Source: Vibrio pomeroyi
GTDB taxonomy: Bacteria > Pseudomonadota > Gammaproteobacteria > Enterobacterales > Vibrionaceae
Direction: 5' to 3'
DNA length: 64,000 nucleotides
NCBI GenBank assembly: GCA_041879425.1
Contig: CP090855.1
Coordinates: 1,798,001-1,862,000, forward strand
The notes under the pieces are model-generated. The model saw only the letters and a program-made list of their open reading frames with translations. It was not told the origin of the DNA and ran no database searches. Position numbers and translations under genes: made by a program. Shown here in pieces: positions 61,063-64,000 of this stretch (position 1 is its first letter; each line of letters begins with the position of its first letter).

Positions 61063-61737
61063 ATGAAGTACGATTGGATATTCTTTGATGCGGATGAAAC
61101 CTTGTTCCACTTTGACGCTTTTCAAGGAATGAAGCTGATGTTCTCCCGTTTTGGTGTGGACTTTAGCGAGCAGGATTATTCGGTTTACCAAGAGGTGAAT
61201 TTACCACTTTGGGTAGATTACCAAGATGGTCGCATTACGGCAGCTCAACTGAAGCACGCGCGTTTTGAAAGCTGGGCAACAAAGTTAGAGACAACAACAA
61301 CAGAACTAAACAGTGCATTTTTGACCGCAATGGCGGATATCTGTTCACTGCTCCCTGGTGCAAAAGAGTTGATGGAGTCTTTAAAAGGCAAAGTGAACAT
61401 GGGCATCATCACCAATGGTTTTACCGAGCTGCAATCTATCCGTTTAGAACGCACTGGAATGACAGACTACTTTGACCATGTGATCATCTCTGAAGAAGTC
61501 GGTGTCGCGAAACCAGACGCTGAAATCTTTGAACATGCACACAAGCTTGTTGGCTTACCTGCAAAGCAACGCGTATTGATGGTCGGAGATAACCCGCATT
61601 CAGATATTCTAGGCGGCTTGGATTTTGGGATTGAGACGTGTTGGTTGAACAGCCAAGAGAAAGCCGCGCCAGCAGGTATTAACCCTCATTATCAAGTGAA
61701 GTCTTTAGCTGACCTACAAGCACTCCTATTGGCATAA
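61063..61737 (+). CDS. yjjG: Pyrimidine/house-cleaning 5'-nucleotidase YjjG
   Basis: 224 residues, HAD superfamily. Close to E. coli YjjG: WIFFDADETLFHFDAF (catalytic Asp pair), NLPLWVDYQDGRITAAQLKH, GIITNGFTELQSIRLERTGM, ISEEVGVAKPDAEIFEHA, MVGDNPHSDILGG. It dephosphorylates dUMP, dTMP, UMP and noncanonical pyrimidine nucleotides, protecting DNA. Its stop codon lies in the first unit of a 7-base tandem repeat. Confidence 0.94.
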   Translation: MKYDWIFFDADETLFHFDAFQGMKLMFSRFGVDFSEQDYSVYQEVNLPLWVDYQDGRITAAQLKHARFESWATKLETTTTELNSAFLTAMADICSLLPGAKELMESLKGKVNMGIITNGFTELQSIRLERTGMTDYFDHVIISEEVGVAKPDAEIFEHAHKLVGLPAKQRVLMVGDNPHSDILGGLDFGIETCWLNSQEKAAPAGINPHYQVKSLADLQALLLA

Positions 61738-61762
61738 TTGCTAATTGCTAATTGCTAATTGC
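61735..61762. repeat. Four tandem copies of TAATTGC
   Basis: TAATTGC repeated four times without a mismatch; the first unit supplies the yjjG TAA stop. Changes in copy number would not alter the protein. Confidence 0.9.
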
Positions 61763-61917
61763 TTTTAGATTTTTGAGTGAATGATTGATAGCCGAGTGCA
61801 GTTATGTGCTCGGCTACTTATTTTTACCTACTGCAAGTTATCGATAGTGGTGCTTAAGCCTATCTTTGTTTTAAGCTCGCTTCGATTACCCAATAACAAT
61901 AAATAAAAGGAAGAGGC

Positions 61918-62850
61918 GTGCTGAAATCTCATCACCATAGTTGCTACGGCATGGCTGCCATTTTACTTTGGAGCTGCTTAATCGCGCTGTCTCGTAGCGT
62001 ATCAGAACAACTGGGCCCAATCGGTGGCGCAGCCAGCCTTTATACCGTGAGCTCGCTGTTGTTGGTCTGTGTTATGGGTTTACCTAAACTGTCGCGCTTC
62101 TCCAAGTCGTATCTGCTGATTGGTGGTGCTCTGTTCGTTTGTTATGAGATCTTCCTAGCTCTGGCTTTAGGGATGGCAAACAACCGACATCAAGCTTTGG
62201 AAATGGCCGTCATCAACTACTTATGGCCAGCATTGACGGTGTTGTTCGCAGTCCTGCTCAGCGATAAAAAGATTAACTGGTTGGTTTACCCAAGCATCTT
62301 CTTAGCCTTCTTTGGTGTGGCTTGGAGTATCAGCGGCGATCAGGGACTTTCTGTTGAACAAATCGCTGCCAATGTTGCTACTAACCCTAAAACTTACTCA
62401 ATGGCGTTTTTCGGCGCGATTATTTGGGCGGTTTACTGTAATTACACTCAGAAAGTGGCGAAAGGGCAGAATGCGATCGTGTTGTTCTTTATCGCGACGG
62501 CAATCACCTTGTGGATCAAATACGCATTGAGTAACGAAACCGGCATGGTGATGACAACCAGCGCTGCAATCGACTTAGTGTTAGCCGGTGTGTGTATGGG
62601 GGCAGGTTACGCGCTTTGGAATACAGCGATACTTGGCGGGAATATGGTCTTCCTGGCGACCATGTCTTATTTCACGCCTATTTTTGCGACCTTACTGTCT
62701 TCTATGATTTTGGGTTTGTCATTGAGCATGACGTTTTGGCAGGGCGTTTGTATGGTGACGATTGGCTCTTTAGCTTGCTGGTGGGTAACCAGAGACAAAA
62801 AGCCGACGGTTACGGCGTCGGCTTCTAAAAAGGTTCAATCAGAGCCTTAG
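61918..62850 (+). CDS. yddG: Aromatic amino acid exporter YddG (DMT superfamily)
   Basis: 310 residues from a GTG with AAGGAAGA upstream. Ten membrane segments in the EamA/DMT pattern. Follows E. coli YddG: GMAAILLWSCLIALSRSVSE, LGPIGGAASLYTVSSLLLV, CYEIFLALALGMAN, MAVINYLWPALTVLFA, WAVYCNYTQKVAKGQN, GYALWNTAILGGNM. Exports aromatic amino acids and related compounds. Single-gene unit. Confidence 0.93.
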   Translation: MLKSHHHSCYGMAAILLWSCLIALSRSVSEQLGPIGGAASLYTVSSLLLVCVMGLPKLSRFSKSYLLIGGALFVCYEIFLALALGMANNRHQALEMAVINYLWPALTVLFAVLLSDKKINWLVYPSIFLAFFGVAWSISGDQGLSVEQIAANVATNPKTYSMAFFGAIIWAVYCNYTQKVAKGQNAIVLFFIATAITLWIKYALSNETGMVMTTSAAIDLVLAGVCMGAGYALWNTAILGGNMVFLATMSYFTPIFATLLSSMILGLSLSMTFWQGVCMVTIGSLACWWVTRDKKPTVTASASKKVQSEP

Positions 62851-62873
62851 CTCGTAAGAGGCTTTCTTGACTC

Positions 62874-63770
62874 TTAACTCGCGATATTGAGATTCAATTG
62901 AAGCTCATAAGGCATCTTCGATAAGCGTCGCTTAAGTTGGCGGCGCGTACGTTCAATATCATCAACCGCAATCGCATCTTGGTCATTGGTATGAATATCA
63001 ACGTTGATTCTTAACTCAGGACCAACCTTAGTCACGCCCATTAACTCCAAATCTTGATCCGCTTCTTTGTCTACAGCGACCACGTTTTTATCTACCGCAT
63101 CACAAATGTCTTTGGTTGCCGACATCATCAGCAGTTCACGCATCGCTTCTCGTAACATGTCGAATGGTACTTTGATGAAGTAAAAAGACATCAGCAACAT
63201 CATCATTGGGTCGGCATATACAGCGAATGACGCAAGAGGTGAGAATGTCATTGCCCACGCTACGACGAAACCAGCCGTTACCGCGACACTCAATAGTGTA
63301 TCCATCTGCCACTGTTTAGATTCCGCTTGAATCAAACCTGAAGAGATACGTTTGCTCTTGTTAGCGATGTACCACCAAGCGTAACCACAACCCAACACGT
63401 TGAAAATACCAAACAGAGTTGCGATAGAAGCATCGACTTCACGACCACCTGTCATCAAGGCACCAATCGCAGAGTAAAGCGAATAACCAACCACAAGTAA
63501 AATCACAACGGCTTTAATCGCAATCACAATCGGTTCGATGATAGCTCGACCGAACGGAAACTCTCTATCTGAAGGGCGGTTAATGTATTTTGAAGCAGCT
63601 AGTGACAATAAAGTTAACAGTAAGCTGATAAGAGAATAGACACCGTCAAATACTATGACCAGAGAGCCAACGATAAGACCCAACACCAATCCGCCAATAG
63701 CGAAGCCTGATGCTAAAAGGGCTGAGAACAATAGTACTCGATTTTCGTTTTGGCTTTTCCTGTCACACAT
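62874..63770 (-). CDS. Cation diffusion facilitator (CDF) family transporter
   Basis: 298 residues. Membrane domain with six segments, IVFDGVYSLISLLLTLLSLA (metal-site Asp in the second segment, with Ser-Leu), FPFGRAIIEPIVI, AESKQWQMDTLLSVAVTAGF. C-terminal cytoplasmic domain LRINVDIHTNDQDAIAVDDI. Usual CDF metal-site residues are partly replaced (DGVYS, QWQMD), so zinc specificity should not be assumed. Effluxes divalent metal against protons. Confidence 0.85.
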   Translation of the reverse strand: MCDRKSQNENRVLLFSALLASGFAIGGLVLGLIVGSLVIVFDGVYSLISLLLTLLSLAASKYINRPSDREFPFGRAIIEPIVIAIKAVVILLVVGYSLYSAIGALMTGGREVDASIATLFGIFNVLGCGYAWWYIANKSKRISSGLIQAESKQWQMDTLLSVAVTAGFVVAWAMTFSPLASFAVYADPMMMLLMSFYFIKVPFDMLREAMRELLMMSATKDICDAVDKNVVAVDKEADQDLELMGVTKVGPELRINVDIHTNDQDAIAVDDIERTRRQLKRRLSKMPYELQLNLNIAS

Positions 63771-64000
63771 AATATTTTCCAGATGTTTTTGATAACTTCA
63801 TTGTTCTAATAATGAGCTAACTTTACAAACCTTATCTGATGACGTTTATATGTACTATTTAATTGGTTCATTTAAATCATTATAATTCAGTGGTTTAGGT
63901 TGATTTTTAGGTGTCAATAAAGTTGACGATGACTGTTTTCTAGGGGATGTGTGCAACTGAGAACAGATGGTTTATGATTAATGAAATATATCAGTCATCA
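63771..64000. other. Intergenic region at the window end
   Basis: 230 bases upstream of the CDF gene, containing its promoter. Nothing else recognised before the window ends. Confidence 0.5.

Overview
The window looks like a Vibrio chromosome, most likely the Splendidus clade. The grounds are the kbl-tdh pair, an OmpK/Tsx-type porin, the ycdX, yjjG, yddG, yiaY and yccF orthologues, and the codon usage. I cannot tell from sequence alone which chromosome it is. No rRNA, tRNA, CRISPR array or integron attC array was seen.

Layout. Positions 1-12120 are backbone: an HD-GYP protein cut by the window edge, a PHP phosphatase, cytochrome b562, a DUF2946/PepSY membrane pair, LysR plus glyoxalase-like genes, an XRE-type regulator, a frameshifted EAL gene, and the threonine-degradation pair kbl-tdh. 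About 12180-49830 is a mosaic accessory island. It opens just behind tdh with an IS200/IS605 element, a diverged second copy of the tdh 3' end, and an integrase fragment. It closes next to a DUF4041-like pseudogene lying over the surviving C-terminal end of an outer-membrane protein gene. From 50100 to 64000 the backbone resumes: small membrane proteins, a second IS200 copy, a DUF819 transporter, a Kef-type antiporter with its oxidoreductase, a PLP lyase, YccF, an outer-membrane protein, an iron alcohol dehydrogenase, YjjG, YddG and a CDF transporter.

The island has three functional modules. (1) 13592-21428 is a sugar module: GH3, beta-phosphoglucomutase and porin on the minus strand, divergent from a GPH symporter and an AraC regulator fused to a complete GH39 domain. 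The GH3 carries the NagZ-type Asp-x-His dyad and sits beside a beta-phosphoglucomutase, which suggests intracellular phosphorolysis of a beta-glucoside. (2) 25374-33710 is a CS1/CFA-I-like (alpha-class) chaperone-usher pilus operon. Behind it come an EAL protein, a ToxR-like membrane-anchored regulator with almost no periplasmic part, a small coiled-coil membrane protein, and a thiol peroxidase lacking the usual resolving cysteine. (3) 34522-49119 looks like a complete nucleotide/nucleoside scavenging system. It has a KdgM-type porin, a phytase-like esterase, a 5'-nucleotidase, a Tsx-like channel, a HutC-type GntR regulator, a BMP-type nucleoside ABC transporter, an ADP-ribosylglycohydrolase, a SIS protein and a PfkB kinase. 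Six GGT-N4-ACC palindromes sit in exactly the three promoter regions of this module and probably define a single regulon.

Decay is plentiful: an IS5-family transposase remnant, two IS200 remnants, a broken second gntR, a broken EAL gene, and fragments of integrase, tdh, DUF4041 and outer-membrane protein genes. Some starts were moved downstream of the longest frame where a ribosome binding site or a family N-terminus supported it.
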